Below the pieces are notes generated by a model. That model was not told the DNA's origin and searched no databases. It was given only the letters and a program-made list of their open reading frames with translations. From the NCBI GenBank assembly GCA_932294295.1, contig OW028582.1, forward strand, positions 36,544,704 through 36,608,703: a stretch of 64,000 nucleotides of DNA, in the 5' to 3' direction. A program made the position numbers and the translations under genes. The DNA comes from Alitta virens (Eukaryota > Annelida > Polychaeta > Phyllodocida > Nereididae). Shown here piece after piece: positions 45,301 through 57,142 of this stretch. Positions within the stretch are counted from its first letter, which is position 1, and each line of letters begins with the position of its first letter.

Positions 45301-48300
45301 CATCTTCAATTTCTTCTTGACTAGGTCTATAAACTGGCAAAAACTGCAAACGAAGACAAATTATCAATCTTTATTCATAAGAACATACACATTATGCACA
45401 AATATGTATCATACTTCTCTGTGAGAGGACCTTAGCACAAAATCATTAGATTGACTCTTGTATGACACATTCAATTTGCAGTTACATGATACAAATTGCC
45501 ACTAGGGGGCGTGGCAGGTATACTGCATTAACGAGAGAACCTCTTAATATATCGCGGTTGACATTAATGTCCCCCCAGGTGTGTGAAATAGAGAGGCTCC
45601 ACTGTATTCCATTCAAATTATGCTATATAACATTTAGTTAACAGGATGAATATCATACATTTGTTGAAAATCACACAAAACTTTTTAAAATTAGAATGAC
45701 ATACCAATTTTTTTTATTTGAATGACATACCTCTATCTCAGTTTTCAGATTAAGTTGACACATGGAATACCAAAGACACTGAAAACTGGAGCAGAAGAAA
45801 AAACCACTTTATATAAATATCTCTTTAATAATTAGGCATGTGAATATATTTTTTAAAATCTTAATATCAGCTGACTCTTGGCAGGAACTCTGAAGTCAAT
45901 GTTAAAATGGAGCTGCCTTGTGCCTGATGACTGATGCTGGGGCAAGTAATAAACACCACCCACAAGCTTATAATTATGGGGTAAATAAATTACCGTAAAT
46001 TTACAACATGTGGTCTAGTCTTATCATCTGATCATTACATCTGCCGCTGGCAGCTGATCATAAAAAAATCACAGCAGCAGATAGCAGTTCAGTAACACTA
46101 GAAAACAATGAATTTGCTTATTCAAGACATGACTTACGCATCTAGCCCCTCCCAAGTCCACGTAATGGTATCTAGGCGGTTGGAGTATCGAATGCATACT
46201 GGCTGAACTGCTACACCAGGATAGAAGGCACCTGAAAAGGACAACAATCAATTAGGATTCACTCATCATTTGGAAGACATCATACAGAGACAATCTCACT
46301 GCTGTCACACCTGTGTTAAGCAGTGATCTAAGGGAACATATCAATTTGGCATTTATTAAAAATGGGCCATTTTATTACACCTAGTAGTAAGAAAATTAAT
46401 GATACAGTCTATAGGAGTTGCAAGTGGCCATTCAAAGCAGGTGAATAGTTTATACATGCTGGTAGGTCAGGCCATTAGGGCCCAGATCAAGGCATTCAGC
46501 TTCCGAGACATTTCATGAGCAAGAAGTTATTAGCTTTTACAATACTCTCAAAATATCCAGATTTAATTCATAATAAAACGTTTCAAGCTGTTATAACACT
46601 TGTTCACAAAATGCCCAGTAAATATTTGATTTAAAAAAAATTCCACAAGGTTTCAAATTGTTACAGCATAAATTCATAAACTGCCAAGTAAATATCTGAT
46701 AAAAACGTTCTAAGAAGGTTCCGTATTACTCACCTGGTTTGAATGAAATAAGACAAGAGCGATTGGTGCACGTCCCTTCAGGGAATAGCGCCACTTGCGG
46801 CCATTTTCCCGCCGACTGCGCTCGCTCTTTTATGGCCTTTATAGTGTTTTGTCGCGAGTTGGGATCTTCTCTCGATACAAAAACAGGCTGCGTGTATCTG
46901 GTTAATGCTGAAAGTCAATATAAAAACGTTTAAAATTATGCATTAGTCTGGTTCTGCTCAGCACACAAAGATCTTTCACACATTATTTTCTAACATTTTG
47001 CCTTAAATGATTTAGCATTTCTCAGACACAAACAATGCATAAGTATAGTATTATATTTATTTATCACTGAATATCTTACAAATCTAATTTATACTTAAGT
47101 GAAACATTTCTTACTCGATTTGTCTCATTATGTCTTGCTTTATTACTTCAACTTATGAATATAAAATTAAACTCTTACGAATATCTTGGAAAAAAATCCA
47201 ATGCTTAGCGATTGTTAATTGTATGTGAACAGCAGAAAGATGCAGAAATGAAGGTTAGTCACTAACTAAGTATAATCTACATAATTTCACATATACACAC
47301 AAATCCCTTTAACATTATTTAAAATGATTGATATCAGGAGTTAAAATGCAAGATCGTAGAGGTAAATGGCGTTATGACCAAAAATGTGATTAGTAACAGA
47401 TTCAAAACTGCTCTTTAAAAGTGATATCACGTAACAGGCCATAACTTCAGGACATTCATGATCTAATTTCTAATGTTAGAATAACAAATAACTCTCGAAG
47501 AAAATAATAATGGCACATTCTAATAGGAGTGTGACAGATGTATTAGAGTGCCTAGAAATGGCTAGCATATTAGTGGTTACACAGTGAGTTGGGCAAGCAC
47601 TGAAAATAACTAAATAAAATGCTCATGTGACGTAGATCATTGCTTTGTATTGTGAAACAACTATCCAAAAGCTTTTCAATTTGCTCAACCAGTCAAGAGT
47701 GCTGATCAACAGAGGGATTATCCTAAATGTTGATTACTTTGTTTTACAAACAGTCAAAGTTGGCGGGAGATATTCAATGGTCTCTCACGGCCTAAATCTA
47801 CAAACAATAACAACCAACGAGACGGTGTAACCACTTTTCTGCTAGACACTGTAAGGGTTTCAACTTGATTTTTTATATTTTTAATTACATAAGAATGGAC
47901 CCAAAGTTTTGGCCTGTAGGATGAACTGCAAAAAAAGAATATTAGTAGCAGCAATAAGAAACAGGTCCTAAACTAGCATTACCCTACTGTCTCCATTACA
48001 GACCTGGTCCAAAACGTAACATATTTTAAATTAGAAACTGGGCATAAAATTATCAGGAACACACATATCCGACATAATGTCGCTCTAAGGGCTGTTCCAT
48101 TTAAAAAAGAGAAGGGAGGGGGAGAGTGGACTTAAAATTTTTAAGACCCCCCCCCCCCCCTCCCGGCCTCCTTTTTTCTACATTAAGATAAAGAAAATAC
48201 TGGCCAACCACCCCTCCTCCCCATTTTTCTCTTTTGGAGAACCCCCTCCCTAACCCGCTTTTCAAAAACCTTCCTGTTCACCCCTCCCCTCTTTTTTAAA

Positions 48301-51300
48301 TGTAACAGCCCAATGGAACATGGTTTCTGTAATGATGAATGTTATCTCCGAAATACCATAGTGTAACCAAGTACAAGAATCACAGTAAGAGCAGTCTTCT
48401 GGAATGATGTTATCAAAAAAGTTGTTTCATCCAATATACCGAAATCAGCATCAAATAGATCTCACATAAAATAAAGGCAAAACTTCGCTCATCTGACATT
48501 ATGATATATGAATCACAAAATTTATGAAAACAATATGTCCCTCACTGCAATCTTCTCCATCAGAAAGATTTGATTCCACTCCTGGAGTTCATTAATTTAT
48601 CAATCAACTAATTTGATAACATTCCACAACTTCAGCAATATAATGGGTTATCAGAATAGTTCACAGAAATATACAACAATACAATACCAAACTCAGTGGT
48701 TAGTACAACAAATTCGAAATATATTAAGAGCAACTTTAAGGGCTGTTCCATTTTATAAAGAGGAGGGGGGTGGACAGGAACATTTTCAGAATCCCCTCCC
48801 CTTCGGCTTTTTGTTTTTGGACAGACCCCCAAGCCACTTTTTTCTATATTAAGAAAATACTGGTCAACCATCCCCTCCCTCCCCCTCCCTCCCCCTCTTT
48901 TGGAGTACCACCCCCCCCCCCCCCTTTGCACTTTTCAAAAACCTTCCGATCCACCCCCTCTTTTTCTAAATGGAACAGCCCTAACGGAGAGTTGAAAGGT
49001 CACAATACTTCAAGAAATTGTCATGGTCTCAGGGAACAACTTTGCAAATATAAATTAGGTTGGTTGAGAGGGTCGTTTTTAATGATAGCAGGACTTTAGT
49101 GTTGAATACAGGAGTTAGTGCGTTTAATATTAACATTAATTGTAAAAGCAGTGTTAAGTAGTTACAGTTTCAGTAGAGTAAGTGTGGCAGTCACTTTCAT
49201 TCAAGCTGCTTGTGAGACGCTTCATACAATTGCAAAATTTGCTGTCCGCATGAAATTTGCTGATCACAATTGCAATATCAGAGTGGATATTCAAGATAAT
49301 TATTTGCATACAAACAGAGAAACCCCAAATTAACACGATCTCTCCATTACAACCAAGTATTCAATTAAATAGATGGAGTATCATCTACTTGTGGAAGATG
49401 ACACTCCATTTATCAATTAATTAGGGGCAATTGCGATTTAACTTAAATATTTGATTGTATTGCCTCTGTGCTTTTAGTCTAAGGCTTGGTTAGCCACTGT
49501 GACCAGATGCCAGAGGCAAAGGTAAGGATGAGATGATCAAGCCACACAATGATCCATCTCTTATACAATATTTTCCAGTTAGATTCAGCACACTTTTTTA
49601 ATTCAATTTGTATGTCAAGATGGTTTTAATTGTAAGTTTTCACTGCTGTATACTTCTGCAAACAATACGTACTTCCCACAAAAGGTACTTTCAAGTTTTC
49701 CACTCGGGAAACACTGCTTGGAAAACCGCAAAGGCAGAACACAAACATGTCGAACATGCTACTATGTGGAGCAAAGACTAAAAGTGGTGCTTCCTCGGCC
49801 GTAGCTTGGGTCCCAATCTTTTCGATTCGGTAAAAACCAATTACAAAGAAAATCGCTCGGCCGAGCCCTGCGATGGCACTTCTGGTTTTCCTGGGACAAA
49901 TAATGCAAATTAATGTTGTAAATTTCAAAATAAATCAAAACAAGCATTTTTTGTTGTTGTTGAAATTCACACCCAACGATGAAACACATTCAGAAGTTCA
50001 AAGCATCAGAGGTTTGCCAGTTGAACAATGACCTTGAAAATCCTGAAACTTCTGAAACTTCTGAAATAAATGTAAGATCAATGCTTTCATTGGACACATT
50101 TTCTCAAGCTGGAAGAATATTAAAAATATCTTTAGTTAGTCAATGAGAACTCCCAAAATGTCCTTCTAATTCGCTAGACACACACTTTCTGAAATGAAGC
50201 AAGAAATATTAATCGCACTGTGGATAATCAAGTTTTGGTCAAACCGCTTCACTGAAAACGATCATACGCCACTTACCTCAAAAACTTAAAATTAGTCAAA
50301 ACTTTTGGTCATACAAAGGCTTGTGGTGATAATACTAGCAATGAAAAAGTAAAAACAATTTGTAACGAGTCCACACAGTTCTACATTTTGCATGCTTTGC
50401 TAAATCTACAAAAGAAAGAGGGAACAAACAACATCTAGAGAAGAGAATCATCATCAGGTCAATGATGGGACGAAACATACTGCCGAATATTGGGACATTT
50501 TCAACTTCAGCCTTGGCAACCACTGATGTCAGATTGAGGAAGACGATGGGGAGAGCGTCAAAAAAGGACGAGTGGGGTGAAAGAGCAAGGATGGGCGCCT
50601 CTTCTGCTGATGCCCACCGCCCTTTTGTGGTGATCCAGTGAAAGCCTCCGACGAAAAAGACTCCTCGGCAAAATAGCACGACCACAGGACGCAACCAGCT
50701 GGAAGTTCAGAGCATTAGGTTAACTTAAAACAACTATAAATACAAGTTATATAGAAGTTATGTGTTAGATGACATATTAGGACCCAACAAACAGTTGCAA
50801 AACAAGCGATCAACCCTTACTGGCTTATCTTAATTGCTTCTTAATCAGTTATATATATAATTTTTAATTTTTTTTTTCATTACAGGAAATTTTTAAACAA
50901 TTTTTCAGCACACCTTTAAAAAATTTTCTTACATGAAATAATCATCAATATCTAAAACAGACCAATATGAGACAAACAAACCTAATGGTTTATCACCAGG
51001 TCTCTTACGTATCTAAATTTGGCTGTCAAAGAAAATAATAAATGAAACCGATGAACAATAAATAAGCGACTGTACTTCTTAATCATTTTATGTTCATATC
51101 TTATATGTTATTGCAGGTTTTATTGTTATACTTTACATGTACATCTACTGTCCAATTTAACTACGCTAATATTTAATCACTGTTATCTTGACAATCAATC
51201 TATTTATAAATAATTTACAATTAGAAACTTTTTCTGGCAATACTGAAAATTTTAATTTTAACAGCTTATAATACAAACTCCATACAACTTGTGTATTTGA

Positions 51301-54300
51301 TTAACGATTTATTATTGTACGTTTGGTTATATAACAAACCTTGAAGTTTATCTTCACATATATATAGCAACATAAATGTGTAATGCATTCGGGAAATTCT
51401 AACTTACAGAGTCAAATGACATGATATCAGTCTGTATTGTTAAATGATGTTAATCCTGACGATTCTATTTAAAAGAGTTACATGTCATATTTGGTTGCAT
51501 GTCAGTAAAGACGTTAAGTAGAATAAGTGTTTGTCGATTTAGAACATTACCATCATCAATTATCATCATTTTATCTTTTTTGAAATTTCATCATTATGTT
51601 ATAAACAATGACCTATATTAAACAATGACCTATATCCTGTATATGTGATATCACTCTTTTGTAAACAGCTAAATAGCCATTCTACGCCAATACTAGATTG
51701 ATATCTGAGCAAATAAGCATCACGATCATGAGGGTGATGAGGACCTTGTATTTATTGAATAAACACAAAGAGGGTATGATGATTCACATGATAAGGTCAT
51801 AGTCCACCTATCTGCTTATATCATGTTCATCTCTACATGGTTATTCAGTGACACATGTTCGATGCAAATCACTCCAACCAAACCTCATCATTTAATCAAT
51901 AATTTTGGCCAACTCGCTACATTTTACAGACACCCAGATTGTGTTGTAAATAGTATAGTTGTCCTATTTGGCTTATACAATTTCAAACCAAAGCAGGAAC
52001 TGCTCTATGGCCTTAAATTATCATACTCCCATGCAGCTTTGACTAGTCAGGGTGTAAATTATATGATCGCATACAAACTTCATGAATAGAGCAAAAATGT
52101 TGATGCCAAGGAGTTAGTTAATCTGTTTGTATGAGTGCTTATAATATAAGTAATATATCTTTGATTGAAATAACAAGACAACTTTTACTTTCATTAAAAA
52201 ACAGTCAGTACTGTGTGGACCATGTGGACACAATATCAGTGGCGCCCCTACATATCGCACCAAGGGGGAGCTAGGGGGGCGTTTGGTCCTTTGTGACATC
52301 ACAATGATCTGTGATGCAATTTTGATTGTATTACATTGTTGTGTCATGAAGGCTGTCGACAGATACACAACTATCGGTGCCACTATTAATCCTACTGGGC
52401 TGCAGTTATTGTTTTTCTGATGTTCCCAAGGTCAGTCATTTGTATTACAGTTGTTGTACAGCTCACCCCCACCCTCACTAGAAAAAGTTACATTATTTAT
52501 ATATACATATGTAAATTATTTGCACTTGCACCCTGATAACAGATTGTCCATTTTGTCAATGCACTGGCCTGTCATACATACCCCTAATGTACATTTGTGC
52601 TATCAAAACAATGATATACAATGATAATTGTTTTTTTTGCAGATATCACATTTGAAATGATAAACTGTTTATATTTAACTCCCTGACATCTGTTTTACAC
52701 CTCATCAAATTAAAAAAAGCCACTGTTTTTAGTTCAACAATATATGATAACTGGAGCGTAGAGGTCAATATCTTTTTTTAAGCTCAACAAACATTCTATA
52801 TTTTATGATGCAGCAGTCTATGATCAAATAAAAACTCGAATTAACTTTTTTTTTAAACAATAAACAGCTGCAAAGTTATACCATCATGACCTAAATGGCG
52901 GAAGTATTTATTGTTATGATTATCACATGTTGGCAATATATTCAATTTCAACAAAATTTCACAACAATTTTTCTGAATTCGGAAACTTCCGTTAACATTA
53001 ATAACAACATGACAGTACACGGAACCCATATTTATAAACCTTCAGGTCCTAAGCATTTACAAATGTATATGTCACAATTGTTCATTTTATCTCAGCCACA
53101 TTAGAATATTCTCCATTATCATCACTGTTATTTCAATTATTATATTATATATATATTGTAATACTTTCATATGTATAAATTTAATTATATATTTCCTCTT
53201 TTGTCTTTCTTCTATTATATAAATTCTTATATTTTTGGTTGTTTTCCTCTTAATTTTTCCTTTATCAAATTTTTTTTCTTCTCTTTATAATATCTTAAGT
53301 TTTATGATTATTATTTTATTTTACTTTCACTTTACTATGCCTGTACACCAAATATGCCCTCTGGCATCCGGTATATCACGCATAAATTTGTCTTAACCAC
53401 TACTGTATACTTAGGCTGTAGGCAATAAATTAATAAAAATATGACATTGATAATAACAAAAACCCTTTTCGTACTTTGTTCGCTGAGGGTTAAAAATATC
53501 ACAACCATTGATCTGAATTCTGAACTTCCCTGTTAACATTTAAGTGGAACATAGGAAATAAAAAGATGTTTCTGGGTATAACAAGATATACATTTTAGTA
53601 TAAAATTTCTTACTTTCGCCATCCGCTCATGGGCTGTTTCTGCTCTTCTTTAGACCTGCCGAGGAGTGCGATCGTTGCGAATCCCCAGGCTATTACTAAC
53701 AGGAGACCCACTAGGAGTAGTTTGATGGGTACGATCGTCAATGACATCAACAGAATCTGCAATTATTAAACCCAACAATATCATGAATATATGTCAGATC
53801 TGATGCACAATGATTACACATATAGCCTGACTAATGCTGAGAGATTTGAATTTGTCATGAACCTAGATTGCAATGCTAGATTGGATCATTGTTGAATCAA
53901 TGTTGGATCAATGTTGGATCAACGTTAGCTAGTTGATGTTGAGCCAATATGGAATGTTATCTGGGAACATTCAACGAAGCATGTAACATAATACTAACAT
54001 TATTGAAATTATTACACAATGCCAATTGATGAGAATTTCAATCTTAAGTTCATATATTATATAATCCATATAAATTATTGGTAGTGTCCTATAACCCTCT
54101 AATATATATAAATGCCCATGATGATGTGATCATTTCAATAGCACCAGCAAAACTTCTTGAGAATGACTCATGCATATTTCTCAGGTGACCTAAGATCACC
54201 ACATGATCTGAAGATGATGTAAATCTTTACTGAAATTTCATTAAGACGAATCATAATTATGAAATAGCTCTGATTTATCACTGTCCATTTACATTGTAGA

Positions 54301-54782
54301 AATCAACATAACTACATGACATTGTTTGTATCACACTGTCTCTCAATACATAAAATGTAATAATTCCAAACAATTACTATGCATATATAGGATTTAATGA
54401 ACTTTAAAATACATGGAAGTACATAACCATATAGCAGTACTAAGATTTGAACAATCTATTCACTGATAGTGATACATGTAGATGATGTAAAATGTACAGC
54501 AATGACATGCAATGTACAGCAATTTACTTGGAAACAGTCAGCAATCAACTCTTGTAATCAGAAGTTTGATTGTGACACATGTCCCATTCAATGCAATGAA
54601 CAAATATTTTCACCAAAAATAAATTATGTTATCATGTTATAAAAGCAATCGTGAAAAATGTCTTTTGTTTACAAACAAACCTGCAACTTGTCAACCCATG
54701 TCAAACGCAGATGATGTTCAAATGGATTTTGCACTTCGGGCAGACATAGAGAGCCCTCCCTCGACAGCTTGGGTCTCGTCAT
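42391..54782 (-). CDS. LPCAT: Lysophosphatidylcholine acyltransferase (LPCAT1/2 family) with EF-hands
   Basis: A membrane enzyme of the phospholipid remodelling (Lands) cycle that transfers acyl groups from acyl-CoA to lysophosphatidylcholine or lyso-PAF at the ER or lipid droplets. Coding exons: 54681-54782, 53614-53756, then either 50481-50698 or 49673-49890, then 46734-46907, 46138-46231, 45731-45785, 45261-45343, 44793-44918, 44415-44565, 43778-43876, 43055-43196, 42391-42677. Either choice gives 1674 nt, 557 residues. Features are NPFEHHLRL near residue 19, a hydrophobic segment (about 35-62), HX4D at 124-129, SRED near 166, FPEGTCTN at 196-203, and EF-hand loops at 381-392, 418-429 (weak, Gly at position 3) and 453-464. 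The tail has an 11-residue repeat and no KKXX or KDEL signal. All phases agree. Confidence 0.96.
42424..42555 (-). repeat. 33-bp coding minisatellite at the LPCAT C-terminus
   Basis: Four in-frame units of 33 bp encode NHNDLEKEVYV, NHNDIEKEVKV, NHDDLEKEVNV and NHNNVQNEVTV, with a partial fifth before the stop. The unit is acidic and charged, likely helical or disordered, and absent from the vertebrate LPCAT tails I know. Confidence 0.9.
43535..43735. mobile_element. MITE family C, truncated copy
   Basis: It shares AAATACTGGT, ATTTTGGAGAACCACC and a right end AAATGGTACAACCCTAA with the family C copies at 48089-48311 and 48740-48981. The left inverted repeat is not recognisable. It lies in an LPCAT intron next to the EF-hand exon at 43778-43876. 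Confidence 0.6.
48089..48311. mobile_element. MITE family C, copy 1
   Basis: Inverted ends GGGCTGTTCCATTTAAAAAA and TTTTTTAAATGTAACAGCCC enclose a strongly C-rich/G-rich interior with no coding potential. It is in the LPCAT intron downstream of the alternative exons. TAA precedes it; the right flank has changed. Confidence 0.8.
48740..48981. mobile_element. MITE family C, copy 2 (Tourist-like)
   Basis: Inverted ends GGGCTGTTCCATTT and its counterpart AAATGGAACAGCCC, with TAA directly on both sides (48737-48739 and 48982-48984). TAA is the usual 3-bp target duplication of PIF/Harbinger elements, so this is probably a Harbinger-derived MITE. It lies about 430 bp from copy 1 in the same orientation. 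Confidence 0.8.
49673..49890 (-). other. LPCAT: LPCAT alternative exon 3b (HX4D = HSSMFD)
   Basis: 218 bp with acceptor TTTGTCCCAG and donor GTACGT. It enters in phase 2 and leaves in phase 1, exactly like the copy at 50481-50698. It encodes GRAIFFVIGFYRIEKIG, then APHSSMFD with the catalytic His and Asp, then FPSSVSRVENLKVPFVG. It joins correctly to the upstream exon (completing AAG, Lys) and the downstream exon (ACA, Thr). The pattern around PSSVSR...ENLKVP resembles vertebrate LPCAT2 more than LPCAT1 (comparison from memory). Confidence 0.9.
50481..50698 (-). other. LPCAT: LPCAT alternative exon 3a (HX4D = HSSFFD)
   Basis: 218 bp with acceptor GAACTTCCAG and donor GTATGT, with the same phases as 49673-49890, 590 bp away. 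It encodes FFVGGFHWITTKGRW, then SPHSSFFD with the catalytic His and Asp, then SVVAKAEVENVPIFG. About 29 of 73 residues are identical to exon 3b without gaps, and both catalytic residues are kept, so neither copy is a dead duplicate. The GGFHW...HSSFFDALP and VAKAE pattern resembles vertebrate LPCAT1 (comparison from memory). Confidence 0.9.
50699..53613 (-). other. LPCAT intron upstream of exon 3a
   Basis: 2.9 kb of AT-rich intron. No additional copy of the HX4D exon was recognised here. A G-rich fragment at about 52231-52280 looks like a piece of a dispersed element. Confidence 0.5.
53866..53967. repeat. Short repeat with a family-A-like right end
   Basis: The right end GGAATGTTATCTGGG resembles MITE family A. 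The interior has tandem TTGGATCAATG units. The left inverted repeat is not clear, so this may be a related MITE subfamily or a decayed copy. Confidence 0.4.
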
Positions 54783-54953
54783 GGCTGTTATTTTGCTCTC
54801 TACGTAATCATAACAGCATTCCTTGGTTGCTATTCCTCTAGGTATGTCACTAACTGAGAGATTACATGGCTTCTGGGTGCCTTAAGTTGACATTTCATGC
54901 ACGCATGCATGCACCGGTGACAACAACCGTCCCATTCATGGCGATTTCTCAAC

Positions 54954-54987
54954 TGCGCATGCGCGCCCACAGGAAATGACTTCCGGT
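54954..54987 (-). promoter_or_regulatory. NRF1-like plus ETS-like sites, probable LPCAT core promoter
   Basis: TGCGCATGCGCG at 54954-54965 matches the palindromic NRF1 consensus. ACTTCCGGT at 54979-54987 (ACCGGAAGT on the minus strand) matches an ETS/GABP site. They lie about 170-205 bp upstream of the LPCAT ATG in a locally GC-richer patch. Such pairs are common at housekeeping promoters. There is no transcript start data here. Confidence 0.55.
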
Positions 54988-55039
54988 CCTGTGACACTGG
55001 GATCAGAGAGCTGGATCTCCCGCCACTGAGCATAATCCA

Positions 55040-55646
55040 ACTTGGCTAGGACTAGTAGGAGGTATGTTAGCCAGGGCCAATGACGTCAGGGCTGTCTCAT
55101 TGGAAGTTGTTTTGATCCTTGCTGTAATTAATATGGCCTAAGAGACGTTTACTTCTTGGCAGGAAAATGCTTAATACATTATAGCATGTGAATTTCATAT
55201 ATCAGAGTAGAACTCCAGGTAATTACCTATTCCATTTCTAAACAAAGATGTAATATGTTGAAATGTATTTCCAATACTTTATTATTTGCAATCATCAGTG
55301 TCTTAATCACAATAACTAATTGTTTTCGAAATTCCTATAATTACTGTTCTTATGATTACACAATCATTTGCTGAGGTCTCCTGGAACCTAGGTGGGCACT
55401 CGCTAGCAATACCTGTTGCCCAAACATGATACATCTTCTTTTTTGTGTGTGAATATCTGTACCAACCATGACAGCATGTTTGTTCTGTATTGTACTTTTA
55501 ATGTATTATTGTGTATAGGCAGCAAAATAGTGTCTAGAGTCTTGAGACAAGTTGAGTCTTACTGCCAATTACTGAAGTATCAGCTGGCCATGGTTAATAA
55601 TGTTCATTCAAATTAACAGAGTTGGAAACCTGCCAAGACATAAGAT
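55040..55646. other. Intergenic region upstream of LPCAT
   Basis: I see no gene. The stretch lies between the probable LPCAT promoter and the left end of the third Harbinger remnant. Confidence 0.5.
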
Positions 55647-55725
55647 TTAAGGGTGGATCTCACATAGCCGTATAAAGTGGCGGAAAATCCGTGGTTGATA
55701 TGTAGACACAAAGTTGACGTGAATC

Positions 55726-56715
55726 GTGATGGTAAAGGAGCTTGTACAACTAGCTGAGGCGAGCATGGAATTGAATCTTCAGCTTGCTTTTGTATTGCAA
55801 GCTGTGGAAAACGAAAAACCAGAAAAGAAGAAAAAAGCGATTTTTAGCAATCAGGAGAAGGTTAATTGCCAAGAAGAGGTTTGGGTGAGGCCCTGGCTGC
55901 TCAGAAGACCTCAGATGGGCCAGCACAAACGCTTGCTGAATGAATCGAGGGATGAGGATCCAATGCATTACAAGAACTTCCTCAGAATGGACCCTGCAAT
56001 GTTTCAGGAGCTTCTTGCTAAAGTTGGTCCTAGGATAGAGAAGACAGACACTTTCTAGAGGAAAGCTTTGGAACCAGGACTGAAGCTAGCCATCACTCTT
56101 CGCTATTCTGCTATTTGGCCACTGGTAACAGCTACAAGTCCCTCATGTATGGCTTCAGAGTGGCCAGCAACACCATAAGCAGCATCATCCCAGAAGTCTG
56201 TGAAGCCATCATTGCAGAATATGCTGAAGGTCATCTCCTGTCCTACAACTCTTGATGAGTGGAAAGAACTTGCTGATCGGTTTCCTTCAAGAACTTCCCT
56301 GATTGCATCAGAGCCATAGATGGAAAGCATGTGGCCATCAAGTGTCCTCCCAAGGTGGCTCAATGTACTACAAGAACAAGAGAATCCACCCATTGTACTC
56401 ATGGCTCTTGTGGATGCTGAGTACAAGTTCATCGATGTTGATTGTGGAGCAAATGGATATGTCTCTGATGGAGGAGTTTTTGCTGCGACATCCCTGAGGG
56501 AAGCTTTAGAAGATGGCACTCTTGGATTACCTGCACTTGCACCTCTTCCTGGTGGTGACACATCTGTACCCTGCTTCATTGTTGGAGATGATGCCTTACC
56601 CTTGAGAAGTTGGCCCATGAAACCTTTGCCCCTGAGGAACATGACAAGACAGCAGAGAATCTACAACTACAGGCTTTCACGAGCAGAAAGAGTTGTGGAG
56701 AATGCTGGAAAGTGA
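55726..56715 (+). pseudogene. Harbinger transposase remnant
   Basis: It starts in an open stretch with WVRPWLLRRPQMGQHKRLL. A TAG at about 56056-56058 stops it where the inner element's transposase has FLRRALEPG. An extra segment near 56104-56115 and small shifts near 56220-56360 follow. RAIDGKHVAIK, ALVDAEYKFIDVD and FIVGDDALP are still readable. It ends in RVVENA, with the catalytic Glu, after which the C-terminus is missing and the sequence runs into the MADF-like gene's tail. Confidence 0.8.
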
Positions 56716-57142
56716 AAGACGACCCAGACAACCCAGGCTGGAAATTGCTGGCAGCTGTAGCAGAAGAGACAGGAGTTGGCATCCGCACCGGTTGCAAAGT
56801 GGTCCACTGTTTCTCAGGAGTCATCTGCGGGAAGGCCTGGTACTGTTGCTGCTGCTCTCTGGCTTTTCTTGCTTGTCTGGCTTTTCCTTTTAACTTGCAG
56901 AAGCATAGTCATAATGTCATGCTCAAACTCCTCATAGGTATCCAAATCCAAGAGAAGCCATTCAAAGTAGACATATTTGACCATTTGTCTGACTCAGGCG
57001 GCTTTTGTATCTGGAGCAAGTTGCCCAATGTGCTGCATCCTCTCATCAATGGTGGCTGCTGAGGGATGAACGTGGTTCAGCTGCAGGTGCCCACTTCTTT
57101 TTCTTGAACGGCCCTCCCACGGTACTTCTACTGACTTGACTT

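Noticed and set aside
49118..49333. 71-codon open frame on the plus strand and its minus-strand counterpart
   Set aside because: It lies in an LPCAT intron with no conserved motif or splice context.
49673..50698. The second LPCAT HX4D exon as a dead duplicate
   Set aside because: Both copies keep open frames, matching length and phase, good splice sites and both catalytic residues after strong divergence, which implies continued selection.
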